From assembly GCF_902506575.1 (NCBI RefSeq), contig NZ_LR732544.1, positions 2,222,465-2,267,316 of the forward strand: a stretch of 44,852 bases of DNA, read 5' to 3'. Positions 7,488 to 15,652 of the stretch are shown in pieces. The translations under genes and the position numbers were made by a program. The stretch comes from Streptomyces mexicanus. GTDB taxonomy: Bacteria; Actinomycetota; Actinomycetes; Streptomycetales; Streptomycetaceae. Numbering within the stretch: position 1 is the first letter of the stretch; every line of letters starts with the position of its first letter. A model generated the notes under the pieces. That model saw only the letters and a program-made list of their open reading frames with translations. It did no database searches and had not been told where the DNA came from.

Positions 7488-9398
7488 GTGGACCTGGCAC
7501 AGCTGCTGCACGACCCCCGTCCCTTCGCCCTGCTCCGGCGCCGCACCCCCGGGCACGACCACGATGTGGTCGAGCTGCTCGTCGGCCCGGTGCGCACCCA
7601 CGAACGCCTGGCCGACCTGCCCGAGGAGTGCCTGGCGCTGGTGCCCTTCCGCCAGATCCGCGAGCGCGGCTTCGACGTCCGGGACGACGGCACCCCGCTG
7701 ACGGCGCTGGTCCCCGAGGAGCGGCACGTGATCCCGCTGCGGGAGGCGCTGGCGCAGCTGCCCGCGCACGATGTGCGGGTCACGGGCGGCGGCTTCGACG
7801 TCGGCGACGAGGAGTACGCGCGGATCGTGGAGCGGGTGCTGCGTGAGGAGATCGGCGCGGGCGAGGGCGCGAACTTCGTGATCCGGCGGACGTACGAGGG
7901 CGAGATCCCCGGCTTCGCGCGGGCGGACGCCCTGGCGCTGTTCCGGCGACTGCTGGAGGGCGAGCGCGGCGCGTACTGGACGTTCGTCGTGCACACCGGA
8001 GAGCAGGACGGGCCCGAAGGGCCTTCCTCGCACGGGCGGGGGCACGGGACGGGCGGGCGCACCCTGGTGGGGGCCAGCCCGGAGGTGCACGTGCGCATGT
8101 CCGGCGGCACGGTGGTCATGAACCCGATCAGCGGCACCTACCGCTACCCCGCCGAGGGACCGACGCCGGAGCACCTGCTGGAGTTCCTCGCCGACGGCAA
8201 GGAGATCGAGGAGCTGTCGATGGTCGTCGACGAGGAACTGAAGATGATGTGCACCGTCGGCGACATGGGCGGGGTCGTCGTCGGGCCGCGGCTGAAGGAG
8301 ATGGCGCACCTCGCGCACACCGAGTACGAGCTGCGCGGGCGGTCGTCCCTGGACGTGCGGGAGGTGCTGCGGCAGACCATGTTCGCCGCGACCGTCACCG
8401 GCTCGCCCGTGCAGAACGCCTGCCGGGTCATCGAACGGTACGAGTCCGGCGGGCGCGGCTACTACGCGGGCGCCCTCGCGCTGCTGGGCCGCGACAGCGG
8501 CGGGGCGCAGACCCTGGACTCCCCCATCCTCATCCGCACCGCGGACATCGACGCGGCCGGGCGCCTGAGGGTCGCGGTGGGGGCCACCCTGGTGCGCGGC
8601 TCGGATCCGGCGAGCGAGGTCGCGGAGACCCACGCGAAGGCGGCGGGCGTGCTGGCGGCGCTGGGCGTCCGCCCCGCCCGGCCGCGCGGCAAGCGGGATG
8701 TGCCCCGGCTCGCGGACGACCCGCGGGTGCGGGCCGCGCTGGACGGGCGCCGGGCGTCGCTCGCGCCGTTCTGGCTGCGGATGCAGGAGCGCACCGGCGC
8801 CCTCGCGGGGCACGCGCTGGTGGTCGACGCCGAGGACACTTTCACGGCGATGCTGGCGCACGTGCTGCGCTCGGCCGGCCTGGAGGTGACCGTGAGGCGC
8901 TACGACGAGCCGGGACTGCGCGGGGCCGTCCTCGCGCACGAGGGACCGGTCGTGCTCGGCCCCGGCCCGGGCGACCCCTCGGACCTGGCCGACCCCAAGA
9001 TGCGCCTCCTGCGGGAGCTGGCCGCCCAGCTGATCCGGGAGCACCGGCACGGCGTGCTCGGGGTGTGCCTGGGGCACGAGCTGATCGCGGCCGAGCTGGG
9101 CCTGGAGATCGTCCGCAAGGACGTGCCGTACCAGGGGGCGCAGACGCAGATCGACCTGTTCGGGCGGGCGGAGACCGTCGGCTTCTACAACAGCTTCGTG
9201 GCCCGCTGCGACGAGGAGGCGGCCGGGGAACTGGCTGCGCACGGCATCGAGGTGAGCCGGGCGGCGAACGGCGAGGTGCACGCGCTGCGCGGGCCGGGCT
9301 TCGCCGGGGTGCAGTTCCACCCGGAGTCGGTGCTGAGTCTGAACGGGGCCGCGGTCGTGCGGGAGATGATCGGGCAGCTCGACCGCACGACCGTGTAG
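7488..9398 (+). CDS. trpE: Anthranilate synthase, fused TrpE-TrpG (PhzE-like architecture)
   Basis: Converts chorismate and glutamine to anthranilate, the first step of tryptophan synthesis. The 636-residue protein joins a chorismate-binding domain (about 90-395; NPISGTYRYP at 212-221, GSPVQNACRVIERYE at 305-319, RVAVGATLVRGSDP at 361-374) to a class I glutamine amidotransferase (about 440-636; GPGPGDPSD at 491, nucleophile Cys527 in GVCLGHE, His611 and Glu613 in QFHPES). Monofunctional TrpE usually has GTRRRG where this has GTYRYP, as in fused and PhzE-type enzymes. The Trp attenuator upstream argues for a role in tryptophan synthesis. GTG at 7488 follows AGAGGA. A short Gly/His/Ser insert lies at 175-190. 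Confidence 0.93.
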   Translation: MDLAQLLHDPRPFALLRRRTPGHDHDVVELLVGPVRTHERLADLPEECLALVPFRQIRERGFDVRDDGTPLTALVPEERHVIPLREALAQLPAHDVRVTGGGFDVGDEEYARIVERVLREEIGAGEGANFVIRRTYEGEIPGFARADALALFRRLLEGERGAYWTFVVHTGEQDGPEGPSSHGRGHGTGGRTLVGASPEVHVRMSGGTVVMNPISGTYRYPAEGPTPEHLLEFLADGKEIEELSMVVDEELKMMCTVGDMGGVVVGPRLKEMAHLAHTEYELRGRSSLDVREVLRQTMFAATVTGSPVQNACRVIERYESGGRGYYAGALALLGRDSGGAQTLDSPILIRTADIDAAGRLRVAVGATLVRGSDPASEVAETHAKAAGVLAALGVRPARPRGKRDVPRLADDPRVRAALDGRRASLAPFWLRMQERTGALAGHALVVDAEDTFTAMLAHVLRSAGLEVTVRRYDEPGLRGAVLAHEGPVVLGPGPGDPSDLADPKMRLLRELAAQLIREHRHGVLGVCLGHELIAAELGLEIVRKDVPYQGAQTQIDLFGRAETVGFYNSFVARCDEEAAGELAAHGIEVSRAANGEVHALRGPGFAGVQFHPESVLSLNGAAVVREMIGQLDRTTV

Positions 9399-9415
9399 CC
9401 GTCCGGGGCCGGGCG

Positions 9416-10444
9416 TCAGCCGAAGAAGACCCCGACCTCCTCGTACAGCTTCGGGTCGACCGTCTTCAGCTTGGCGGTGGCCTCGGCGATGGGCACGCGC
9501 ACGATGTCGGTGCCGCGCAGGGCGACCATCTTTCCGAAGTCGCCGTCGTGCACGCAGTCGATGGCGTGCAGCCCGAACCGGGTGGCCAGCCAGCGGTCGA
9601 AGGCGCTGGGCGTGCCGCCGCGCTGGATGTGCCCCAGCACGGTGGTCCGCGCCTCCTTGCCGGTGCGCTTCTCGATCTCCTTGGCCAGCCACTCGCCGAC
9701 CCCGGAGAGCCGCACGTGCCCGAAGGAGTCCGTGGAGCCGTCCTTGAGGATCATCTCGCCGTCCTTGGGCATGGCGCCCTCGGCGACGACCACGATCGGG
9801 GCGTACGACGCCTTGAAGCGGGAGGTGATCCAGGCGCACACCTGGTCGAGGTCGAAGCGCTGCTCGGGGATGAGGATGACGTTGGCGCCGCCGGCGAGCC
9901 CGGAGTGCAGGGCGATCCAGCCGGCGTGCCGGCCCATCACCTCGCACACCAGCACCCGCATGTGCGACTCGGCGGTGGTGTGCAGGCGGTCGATGGCCTC
10001 GGTGGCGATGGAGACCGCCGTGTCGAAGCCGAAGGTGTAGTCGGTGGCCGACAGGTCGTTGTCGATGGTCTTGGGCACGCCGACGCAGGGCACGCCGTAC
10101 TCGCCGCTGAGCCGGGCGGCGACGCCGAGGGTGTCCTCGCCGCCGATCGCGATGAGCGCCTCGACCTCCTGCTTGGCGAGGGTGTCCTTGATGCGCCGGA
10201 TGCCGTCCTCCTGCTTGAGGGGGTTGGTGCGCGAGGAGCCGAGGATGGTGCCGCCGCGGGGCAGGATGCCGCGCACGGCGGGGATGTCGAGGCGGACGGT
10301 GTCGTTCTCCAGGGGCCCCCGCCAGCCGTCCCGGAAGCCGACGAAGTCGTAGCCGTACTCCTGCACGCCCTTGCGGACGACGCCCCGGATGACGGCGTTG
10401 AGCCCGGGGCAGTCGCCGCCTCCGGTCAGTACTCCGACCCGCAT
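9416..10444 (-). CDS. pfkA: 6-phosphofructokinase (group III, PPi-PFK-like active site)
   Basis: Phosphorylates fructose 6-phosphate in glycolysis; 342 residues. Seen: LTGGGDCPGLNAVIRG (7-21), phosphate-donor loop IGGEDTLG (100-107), catalytic PKTIDNDL (124-131), EVMGRHAGWIAL near 168, LGHIQRGGTPSAFDR near 280. The donor loop has Asp at position 104 and the TIDND motif is preceded by Lys; by the usual rule that pair marks pyrophosphate-dependent enzymes (ATP enzymes have Gly at both). Streptomyces group III enzymes are related to PPi-PFKs, and ATP use has been shown for one S. coelicolor PFK, so the donor here is uncertain. AAGGGA precedes the ATG. Convergent with trpE, 17 nt apart. Confidence 0.93.
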   Translation of the reverse strand: MRVGVLTGGGDCPGLNAVIRGVVRKGVQEYGYDFVGFRDGWRGPLENDTVRLDIPAVRGILPRGGTILGSSRTNPLKQEDGIRRIKDTLAKQEVEALIAIGGEDTLGVAARLSGEYGVPCVGVPKTIDNDLSATDYTFGFDTAVSIATEAIDRLHTTAESHMRVLVCEVMGRHAGWIALHSGLAGGANVILIPEQRFDLDQVCAWITSRFKASYAPIVVVAEGAMPKDGEMILKDGSTDSFGHVRLSGVGEWLAKEIEKRTGKEARTTVLGHIQRGGTPSAFDRWLATRFGLHAIDCVHDGDFGKMVALRGTDIVRVPIAEATAKLKTVDPKLYEEVGVFFG

Positions 10445-10489
10445 GGAAATGTCCCTTCGCCGCGGTTGCCTGATGAGGCCACGCTAAAG

Positions 10490-10503
10490 GTGACGCACGT
10501 CAC
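10490..10503 (-). promoter_or_regulatory. CRP-like palindrome upstream of pfkA
   Basis: GTGACGCACGTCAC is a perfect 6+2+6 palindrome and fits the Streptomyces CRP pattern GTG-N6-GnCAC in both directions. It lies 46-59 nt upstream of the pfkA start. A possible -35 (TTGACT, minus strand 10521-10526) would place the -10 on top of it; alternatively TAGCGT (minus strand 10481-10486) is the -10 and the site occupies the spacer. Either position suggests repression more than activation. Confidence 0.55.
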
Positions 10504-10597
10504 TCCGGGACGGTCGGGACAGTCAATTCCGGTGAAATGTCCGGTAGTTGATCTCGGCAAATCCACTCGAAAGAGTGGCGGCGCGGGGGACGCGGGT

Positions 10598-11284
10598 TTA
10601 CTCGCCGTCGAGTCCGCGTTCGATGGCGTACCGGACCAGCTCCACCCGGTTGTGCAGCTGGAGCTTGCCGAGGGTGTTCTGCACGTGGTTCTGCACCGTG
10701 CGGTGGGAGATCACCAGGCGCTCGGCGATCTGCTTGTAGCTCAGCCCCTTGGCGACCAGGCGCAGCACCTCGGTCTCGCGCTCGGTGAGGCGGGGCGCCC
10801 TCGGCGCGTCGGCGGCGGCGCCCGCGCCGGGGGCGGCGGGCTCGGCGGCCAGCCGCCGGTACTCGCCCAGCACCAGGCCGGCCAGGCCCGGCGTGAACAC
10901 CGGGTCGCCGACGGCGGTGCGGCGCACCGCCTCCAGCAGCTCCTGCGTGGACGCCGACTTCAGCAGATAGCCCGTCGCGCCGGACTTCACCGCCTCCAGC
11001 ACATCGGCGTGCTCACCGCTCGCCGACAGCACCAGCACCCGCAACGCCGGGTTGTGCGCGAGAAGTTCCTTGCAGACCTGCACCCCGGGCTTGGCGGGCA
11101 GGTTCAGGTCGAGGACCAGCACGTCGGGCGCGGCCGCCTTGGCGCGGCGCACCGCCTGCTCGCCGTCGCCCGCGGTGGCGACCACGTCGAAGCCGGACTC
11201 GGTCAGGTCCCGGGCGACCGCGTCGCGCCACATGGGATGGTCGTCCACCACCATGACCTTGATCGGGTCCTGCTGCTCGCTCAT
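10598..11284 (-). CDS. macR: NarL/LuxR-family response regulator MacR
   Basis: A 228-residue two-component regulator. Receiver domain 8-125: acidic pair D14-D15, phospho-acceptor D59 in VLDLNLP, Ser88, Lys109 in YLLKSAS. Alanine/proline linker about 145-165. LuxR-type helix-turn-helix 166-210 (LTERETEVLRLVAKGLSYKQ, then RTVQNHVQNTLGKL). Its ATG overlaps the stop of the kinase gene in an ATGA, so the two are translationally coupled. Gene order next to pfkA and the kinase type match the MacRS system of S. coelicolor, reported to control morphogenetic membrane protein genes; I assign the name on that basis. Confidence 0.88.
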   Translation of the reverse strand: MSEQQDPIKVMVVDDHPMWRDAVARDLTESGFDVVATAGDGEQAVRRAKAAAPDVLVLDLNLPAKPGVQVCKELLAHNPALRVLVLSASGEHADVLEAVKSGATGYLLKSASTQELLEAVRRTAVGDPVFTPGLAGLVLGEYRRLAAEPAAPGAGAAADAPRAPRLTERETEVLRLVAKGLSYKQIAERLVISHRTVQNHVQNTLGKLQLHNRVELVRYAIERGLDGE

Positions 11285-12489
11285 CGACGTTCCGCCTTCA
11301 CGCTCTTCGGTACCTTCAGTTCCACCTCGGTGCCCTGGCCGGGCACGGAGATCAGCTCGGCGCTGCCGCCGAGGTCGCGCAGCCGGCCCCGGATCGACTG
11401 CGACACCCCCAGCCGGCCCTCGCCCTCGGCCTGGGCGAGCCGGCCCTCCGGGATGCCGGGCCCGTCGTCCCGGACGGTCACCAGGACCTGCTCCGGTTCG
11501 TCCTCGACCAGGATCCACGCCCGCGCGCCCTCGCCCGCGTGCCGGCGGACGTTGTCCAGGGCCGCGCCCCCGGCGGCGGCCACCCCCCGTGCGACGGCGG
11601 GCGGCAGCGGCCCCGGGGCACCCGGTGCGGCGAGGCTGACCCGGGATCCGGCGTACGGGGCGAGCAGCGCGCGCGGGTCCACCGGCCCGCCGTCGCTCCC
11701 CTCGCCCTCCGTCTCCTCCCCGTCCTCGACGGCGCGCACCACCGCGCCCTTCGAGGCGTCCTCGCAGACCCGGGAGACCGGCAGCAGCCCGCCCGAGACC
11801 AGGGTGCGCAGCGCCACCTCCTGCTCCCCGGCCAGCCGGCCCAGCTCCGCCGCCTCCCCGCCGATGACCGCGCCGCGCCGCTGCACCATGGCCAGCACCT
11901 GCAGCGCGCTGTCGTGGATGTCGCGGGCCAGCCGCTCCCGTTCGCGGGTCGCCGCCTCGATCTCCAGGGCACGCGCGAGGGTGCGCTCGGAGGCGCGGGC
12001 GACCTCGACGACGTAGCCGATCGCGATGGAGGCGACCCACACCAGGATCACGTTGTGCACCGTGTCGCGGGCCGGGGTGCCCCGCTCGACGAGGTTGGCG
12101 GCGGCGACCGCGGTGGACGCCACGGCAGCCCAGCGCCAGCCGCCCCGGACCGCGAAGGCGAGGACGGAACCGGCGGTCCATATCGACGGCAGCGTCGGGC
12201 CGCCCGCCGCGATCCGCTCGTGGGTGTCGGCGAGGGGGGTGAGCAGGATGCCGGTGACCGCCAGCGCGAGGTCGGCGGCGAGGAGGCCCTTGGTGCAGCT
12301 CGCGGCGCCCGCGACCCTGGGCAGCGTGGCCAGGGTCCACACGCACAGCACGCCGTAGTAGGCGACGGCGATCCAGGGGCGCGGGAAGCGGTCGTAGGCG
12401 GTGGCGAACAGGCCGACCGCGTAGAACATGGTCAGCACGCGGTATCCGGCGAGCGCACGCCACATCGGCTGCTCGACCGACATCCTCAT
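11281..12489 (-). CDS. macS: Sensor histidine kinase MacS
   Basis: A 402-residue membrane kinase, partner of macR. Residues ~15-165 hold about five membrane segments forming a MacS-type sensor region (VLTMFYAVGLFAT, WIAVAYYGVLCVWTLA, LALAVTGILLTPLA, and others). Cytoplasmic part: DHp helix with phospho-acceptor His192 in RDIHDSALQVL (HisKA_3 type), then a HATPase domain with N313 in LDNVRRHA, DDGPGIP (341-347) and GRLGVSQSIRGRL (358-370). An acidic linker (EDGEETEGEGSDGG, 255-268) separates the two. Start at 12489 has AGAGG somewhat far upstream; ATG two codons later lacks its own site. Confidence 0.88.
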   Translation of the reverse strand: MRMSVEQPMWRALAGYRVLTMFYAVGLFATAYDRFPRPWIAVAYYGVLCVWTLATLPRVAGAASCTKGLLAADLALAVTGILLTPLADTHERIAAGGPTLPSIWTAGSVLAFAVRGGWRWAAVASTAVAAANLVERGTPARDTVHNVILVWVASIAIGYVVEVARASERTLARALEIEAATRERERLARDIHDSALQVLAMVQRRGAVIGGEAAELGRLAGEQEVALRTLVSGGLLPVSRVCEDASKGAVVRAVEDGEETEGEGSDGGPVDPRALLAPYAGSRVSLAAPGAPGPLPPAVARGVAAAGGAALDNVRRHAGEGARAWILVEDEPEQVLVTVRDDGPGIPEGRLAQAEGEGRLGVSQSIRGRLRDLGGSAELISVPGQGTEVELKVPKSVKAERR

Positions 12490-12579
12490 GACACGCTCGC
12501 GCCTCTGTCCCCCTGCCCCGTGTCCCCCTGTCCGCGGGCCGCCGCGGTCCTGCCTGCTCCGCCGCGGTGGGCCCGGTCG

Positions 12580-13431
12580 CTACTGCCCGCGCGCGTCCCG
12601 CTCGGGCCGGTCCTGTCCCGGACGGTCCTGCTCGGGACGGTCCTGTCCCGGACGGTCGCTTTCCGCCGGCTTCCCGGCCTGCGCGAGCGCCGCCTGCTCC
12701 GCCTTCTTCGCCTTCGCCGCCTTCTCCGCTTCCTTCTCGGCCTTGGCGGCCTCCGCGATCTGCCGCTTGGCGGCGGTGGCGTAGATGTCGACGTACTCCT
12801 GGCCCGACAGCTTCATGATCTCGTACATGACCTCGTCGGTCACCGCGCGCAGCACGAAGCGGTCGTGCTCCATGCCCTGGTAGCGGCGGAAGTCCAGCGG
12901 CTTGCCGATCCGGATGCCCGGGCGCATCAGCTTGGGCACGACCTTCCCGGGCGGCTGGATCTTCTCCGTGTCGATCATGGCGACCGGGATGACGGGCGCC
13001 CCCGTGGCCAGCGCCACCCGGGCCAGCCCGCCGGGCTTGCCGCGGTAGAGCCGCCCGTCGGGCGAGCGGGTGCCCTCCGGGTAGATGCCGAACAGCTCGC
13101 CGCGCTCCAGCACCTCGATGCCGCTGCGCACCGCCGCCTCGCCCGCGCCGCGCGCGCCGGAGCGGTCCACGGGCAGCTGGCCGACGCCCTTGAAGAACGC
13201 GGCGGTCAGCCGCCCCTTCACCCCGGGCGTGGTGAAGTACTCGGCCTTCGCGATGAACGTGACCTTGCGGTCGAGCACCGCGGGCAGGAAGAACGAGTCC
13301 GAGAACGACAGGTGATTGCTCGCCAGGATCGCGGGGCCCTCGGCCGGAACGTTCTCCAGGCCCTCCACCCACGGCCGGAAGGCGACCTTCAGCGGTCCCC
13401 CGAGGGCGACCTTCATCGCGCCGTACAACAA
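12580..13431 (-). CDS. 1-acylglycerol-3-phosphate acyltransferase (PlsC family)
   Basis: Acyl transfer to lysophosphatidic acid in phospholipid synthesis, at the membrane face; 283 residues. Catalytic block NHLSFSDS (His40, Asp45), IAKAEYF, substrate block YPEGTRSPDG (117-126) and GAPVIPVAMI. After residue ~215 the protein continues in a charged Ala/Lys/Glu helix and four DRPGQ/DRPEQ pentapeptides, not part of the enzyme fold. The start is TTG at 13431: AGGAGG lies exactly 7 nt upstream, whereas the ATG at 13416 would be 22 nt away. Divergent from the hydrolase gene. Confidence 0.92.
   Translation of the reverse strand: MLYGAMKVALGGPLKVAFRPWVEGLENVPAEGPAILASNHLSFSDSFFLPAVLDRKVTFIAKAEYFTTPGVKGRLTAAFFKGVGQLPVDRSGARGAGEAAVRSGIEVLERGELFGIYPEGTRSPDGRLYRGKPGGLARVALATGAPVIPVAMIDTEKIQPPGKVVPKLMRPGIRIGKPLDFRRYQGMEHDRFVLRAVTDEVMYEIMKLSGQEYVDIYATAAKRQIAEAAKAEKEAEKAAKAKKAEQAALAQAGKPAESDRPGQDRPEQDRPGQDRPERDARGQ
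12598..12657 (-). repeat. Four 15-bp in-frame repeats (DRPGQ/DRPEQ)
   Basis: Near the 3' end of the acyltransferase gene, GACCGTCCGGGACAG and GACCGTCCCGAGCAG alternate twice (a 30-bp double unit, twice), the last copy with two changes. It encodes a charged, probably disordered tail. Confidence 0.8.
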
Positions 13432-13663
13432 CCGAGTGCCTCCTGTGTGTGTCGATCAGACCATAACCCGCGACGCCGCGGAAGGCGCCCGACGGCCCTG
13501 GTCGGTGTCAGTGCCGTCGCGTACGGTGAAGTACCCGCGGTCGACGGCCACCCGCCGTCGGCGGCACCGCCCCGCCCCGCCGCACCGGCCGCGCGCACCC
13601 GGCCGGCCGCCGGGGCACCCCTGTCATCGTCGTGCCGAGCCACCTCACGAACAGGAGACCGAC

Positions 13664-14443
13664 GTGCCGGTCCTGCCCGGAGCCGAGCCGTTCCGCCACG
13701 AGGGCGGGGAGGTCGGCGTCCTCCTCTGCCACGGCTTCACCGGTTGCCCCCAGTCGCTGCGCCCCTGGGCCGGGTATCTCGCCGAGCGCGGCCTGACGGT
13801 CTCGCTCCCGCTGCTGCCCGGACACGGGACGCGGTGGCAGGACATGCAGGTCACCGGCTGGCAGGACTGGTACGCCGAAGTGGACCGCGAACTGCGCCTG
13901 CTGCGCGAGCGGTGCGCGCACGTCTTCGTGGCCGGGCTGTCCATGGGCGGCGCCCTGGCGCTGCGCCTGGCGGCCAAACACGGTGACGCCGTCACCGGGG
14001 TGGTGGTCGTCAACCCGGCGAACAAGGTGCACGGGCTGTCCGCGTACGCCCTGCCCGTGGCCCGGCACGTGGTGCGCACCACCAAGGGAATCGCCAGCGA
14101 CATCGCCAAGGAGGGCGCCGCGGAGCTGGGCTACGACCGGGTGCCGCTGCACGCCGCCCACTCGCTGCGGACCTTCTTCCGCCTGGTCGACGGCGAGCTG
14201 CCGCAGGTCACGCAGCCGTTGCTGCTGCTGCGCAGCCCGCAGGACCATGTGGTGCCGCCGGCCGACTCGGCCCGGATCCTCAGCCGCGTCTCCTCCGTGG
14301 ACGTCACCGAGATCCTGCTGGAACACAGCTACCACGTGGCGACGTTGGACCACGACGCGGACCGGATCTTCGAGGAGAGCCTCGGCTTCATCGGCCGGCT
14401 CGCACCCAGCGTCGGCAAGGAAGGGACGGCCGCAGGTGGCTGA
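13664..14443 (+). CDS. Alpha/beta hydrolase (esterase/monoacylglycerol lipase-like)
   Basis: A 259-residue cytoplasmic serine hydrolase. Oxyanion/HGF motif LLCHGFTGCPQS (about 21-32), LPGHGTRWQDM, nucleophile in GLSMGG, catalytic Asp in RSPQDHVVP, His in LEHSYHVATLDHD. The HGFTGCPQS and PGHGT pattern resembles the Est30/EstD group of carboxylesterases. AGGAGA 5 nt before GTG 13664 sets the start. It overlaps the next gene by 8 nt. Substrate unknown; the neighbouring PlsC gene is divergent but suggests a lipid context. Confidence 0.88.
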   Translation: MPVLPGAEPFRHEGGEVGVLLCHGFTGCPQSLRPWAGYLAERGLTVSLPLLPGHGTRWQDMQVTGWQDWYAEVDRELRLLRERCAHVFVAGLSMGGALALRLAAKHGDAVTGVVVVNPANKVHGLSAYALPVARHVVRTTKGIASDIAKEGAAELGYDRVPLHAAHSLRTFFRLVDGELPQVTQPLLLLRSPQDHVVPPADSARILSRVSSVDVTEILLEHSYHVATLDHDADRIFEESLGFIGRLAPSVGKEGTAAGG

Positions 14444-15290
14444 GCACGACCGCGACCGCGAGGCCGCAGACGACCTCCAGGGCGGTGGAGACCCCGGGAG
14501 CCTGGCGGACGCCGGGACGACCGGGGGCCGTGAGGTGCGAGACGGCGGTACGGCCGCCGGGGGCGGCGAGAGCGTCGGCGCGGCGACGCCGGCGGAGCCC
14601 GCTGCCGAGGCCGACGGCTCCACTCCGGCGGGTGAGGCCGCAGGGACCGGTGGGACCGGTGGGCCTGCCCCGGCGGAGGCCGCCGGGTCCGCCGGGCCGG
14701 ACGCGACGGGTGCCGCAAGTACGGCGGGTGCGGCGGGCGCCGAGCGACTTCCCATGGACGAGGAGGCCGCCTGGGCCGCCATCGTCGCCGGATACGGGGA
14801 GGAGCCGCCCGATCCGCCCGGCGCACGGCCGTTCCGGCCGATCGAGAACCTGGCGCTGCCCGATCCGCCGGACGCGGACGACGAGCGCTCCGGGCGGGAG
14901 CAGCCGGAGGCGGACCGGCCGGCCCCGGCCACGCCGCTGGGCAGCTCGGTCTCCTTCGCCCCCGGGATCGGACCGGCCGGCGCGGGACCGCGGGACTACA
15001 CGCTGCCAGAGCCCTCCGACGACGACTTCGGCGAGGACGACGAGGGCCACTTCGTGCCGCCCGAGCCGCCCCCGCTGCCGGAGGCCGACGCCACCGCCAA
15101 GTTCGCCTGGCTGGGCGTCGTCGGCGGTCCCGTGCTGCTCCTGGTGGCCGTCCTGCTCGGCTGGGACATGACCTGGTGGCTGACCACCTTGTGCGTCGGC
15201 GGCTTCCTCGGCGGTGTCGCGACGCTGGTGGCCCGCATGAACCCGGGCGACGACGAGGACGACGACCCGGGGCGCGGCGCGGTGGTATGA
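14436..15290 (+). CDS. Unknown protein with disordered N terminus and two C-terminal membrane helices
   Basis: 284 residues, no family recognised with certainty. The first ~110 residues are Gly/Ala/Glu/Thr-rich and low in complexity, then DEEAAWAAIVAGYGEEPPDP, PFRPIENLALPDPPD and DYTLPEPSDDDFGEDDEGHFVPPEPPPLP: a proline- and acid-rich cytoplasmic region. Residues ~228-270 form two membrane segments (FAWLGVVGGPVLLLVAVLLGW, then WWLTTLCVGGFLGGVATLVA) followed by an acidic tail. The start GTG at 14436 lies inside the end of the hydrolase gene, so it is probably translated from the same message. The conserved middle part (AIVAGYG, FRPIENL) suggests a protein-interaction role, but that is a guess. 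Confidence 0.8.
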   Translation: MAEHDRDREAADDLQGGGDPGSLADAGTTGGREVRDGGTAAGGGESVGAATPAEPAAEADGSTPAGEAAGTGGTGGPAPAEAAGSAGPDATGAASTAGAAGAERLPMDEEAAWAAIVAGYGEEPPDPPGARPFRPIENLALPDPPDADDERSGREQPEADRPAPATPLGSSVSFAPGIGPAGAGPRDYTLPEPSDDDFGEDDEGHFVPPEPPPLPEADATAKFAWLGVVGGPVLLLVAVLLGWDMTWWLTTLCVGGFLGGVATLVARMNPGDDEDDDPGRGAVV

Positions 15291-15652
15291 GGGGCGGCGC
15301 GGGGACGCCGGCCGCTGCCCGGCCGACACCGGCATCGCAGGCGCCGACCGCCGACCGCGGGCCGGGACGCCCGCCCTCGTACTCGTCCGGGCGACCACCA
15401 CGCACGCATCCGTGTGGCCGCCCCGGTGACCGGCGGCCCCGCGCCCCGCGCCCCCGGGCCGCACACCGGGCACCCCAGCTCAGCGGGCACCCGCCCCGGG
15501 ACCGCCCCAGGCGCGGCCGCGTCGCCGCTCCGGCGACGGCGGACCCGCGTGCCGCGTGGCCGGACGCGCGCGGCGCACCAGGCGCAACAGGGCACCCGCC
15601 CAAGGCCGGAGTGGCGCCCGGGGCCGCCCCGGCCCTCGGGGGTCCGTGGCCG
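15291..15652. other. 362-bp gap between convergent genes, no gene seen
   Basis: Very GC-rich, with short inverted repeats of CCGGGG/CCCCGG type. The open frames crossing it on both strands give only Arg/Pro/Ala-rich translations without start sites or homologous motifs. It lies between a plus-strand and a minus-strand gene, so it most likely holds their terminators; no single clear hairpin stands out. Confidence 0.5.

Noticed and set aside
7488..9398. Phenazine PhzE (2-amino-2-deoxyisochorismate synthase) instead of anthranilate synthase
   Set aside because: The domain order and GTYRYP motif are PhzE-like, but a Trp-codon attenuator controls the gene and no phenazine genes are present.
15291..15652. 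A plus-strand or minus-strand gene in the 362-bp gap
   Set aside because: Translations are Arg/Pro/Ala-rich without motifs, hydrophobic segments or ribosome sites.
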